DNA of 64,000 bases from Planctomycetaceae bacterium. Its GTDB lineage: Bacteria; Planctomycetota; Planctomycetia; Pirellulales; Pirellulaceae. Position 1 is the first letter of the stretch; every line of letters begins with the position of its first letter. Shown piece by piece: positions 63,959 to 64,000 of this stretch. The notes beneath the pieces are model-generated. The model saw only the letters and a list, made by a program, of their open reading frames with translations. It was not told the DNA's origin and did not search any database. The position numbers and the translations under genes were made by a program. The stretch spans positions 18,339 to 82,338 of the forward strand of contig JAHEBQ010000025.1 of assembly GCA_024642205.1 (NCBI GenBank), written 5' to 3'.

Positions 63959-64000
63959 ATGGCAAGGCGACACGAACTGACGGAAGAACAATGGCAACGG
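63959..64000 (+). CDS. IS5-like family transposase, 5' end only
   Basis: Fourteen codons are present before the window ends: MARRHELTEEQWQR. This is the conserved opening of IS5-family transposases (the MARRHELTDEQW type). A strong AAGGAGGAG ribosome site at 63945-63953 lies 5 nt upstream of ATG 63959. The rest of the gene and both inverted repeats cannot be judged. No left terminal repeat could be identified with confidence in the 225 nt upstream. Confidence 0.7.
   Translation, partial: MARRHELTEEQWQR

Overview
The window looks like a chromosomal segment of a planctomycete, most likely in or near the Pirellulaceae. The evidence is the protein repertoire: PVC-type membrane-bound dehydrogenase and cytochrome c proteins, a formylglycine sulfatase, an SHD1-domain protein, a DUF6487-like protein whose start reads MNQNPYHAP, an LESRQLLA sequence near the N-terminus of a giant secreted protease (close to the planctomycete LEPRxLL export motif), and many lipoproteins and proteins of unknown function. 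Moderate GC, long intergenic gaps and short same-strand runs fit this group. Almost everything is housekeeping or cell-envelope biology. I see no phage, CRISPR array, secondary-metabolite cluster or defence island; the only mobile element is the start of an IS5-like transposase gene at the right edge.

Layout. 1-9.4 kb: two tandem paralogous metallophosphoesterases (minus), tsaB with an apparent CTG start, an AlgH/YqgE protein, a histidine-rich lipoprotein convergent with a Fur-family regulator, a DUF6487-like zinc protein, a TatD-type hydrolase, two small unknowns and a PPP-type phosphatase. 9.6-16.4 kb: mfd, a parvulin-type isomerase and citrate synthase, all plus. 16.7-25.2 kb: a 1650-residue M4 metalloprotease with its own terminator, a POT peptide transporter and yggS-yggU, all minus. 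25.4-38.5 kb: a divergent pair (large unknown protein and YdjY-domain lipoprotein), then a plus run of hflX, an SDR enzyme, lysS, a LolC/E-like permease overlapping a LolD-like ATPase, a lipoprotein and a Wza-like export lipoprotein, closed by a bidirectional terminator shared with leuA. 40.4-49.9 kb: an SHD1/HEAT protein, a tRNA-Glu with an oversized anticodon loop, a two-gene dehydrogenase / cupredoxin-cytochrome c pair, a sulfatase and an epimerase. 50-64 kb: rlmKL, a QueC homologue lacking the usual zinc cysteines, a WYL regulator overlapping comM/yifB, an S9 peptidase, an NHL-repeat protein, a DUF885 protein, a glycine-rich repeat protein and the IS5-like gene start.

How the genes fit together. 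Protein and peptide turnover is well represented: secreted M4 protease, POT importer, S9 peptidase and DUF885 hydrolase, suggesting a peptide-scavenging lifestyle. The permease/ATPase pair, the lipoproteins and the Wza-like protein serve the envelope. Translation and tRNA functions (tsaB, lysS, rlmKL, queC-like, hflX, tRNA-Glu) are scattered singly. The observations most worth a second look are the tRNA-Glu with an 8-nt anticodon loop, the non-canonical tsaB start, the QueC homologue without its zinc site, the triplicated C-terminal module of the M4 protease, the split dehydrogenase/cytochrome pair and the glycine-rich repeat protein.
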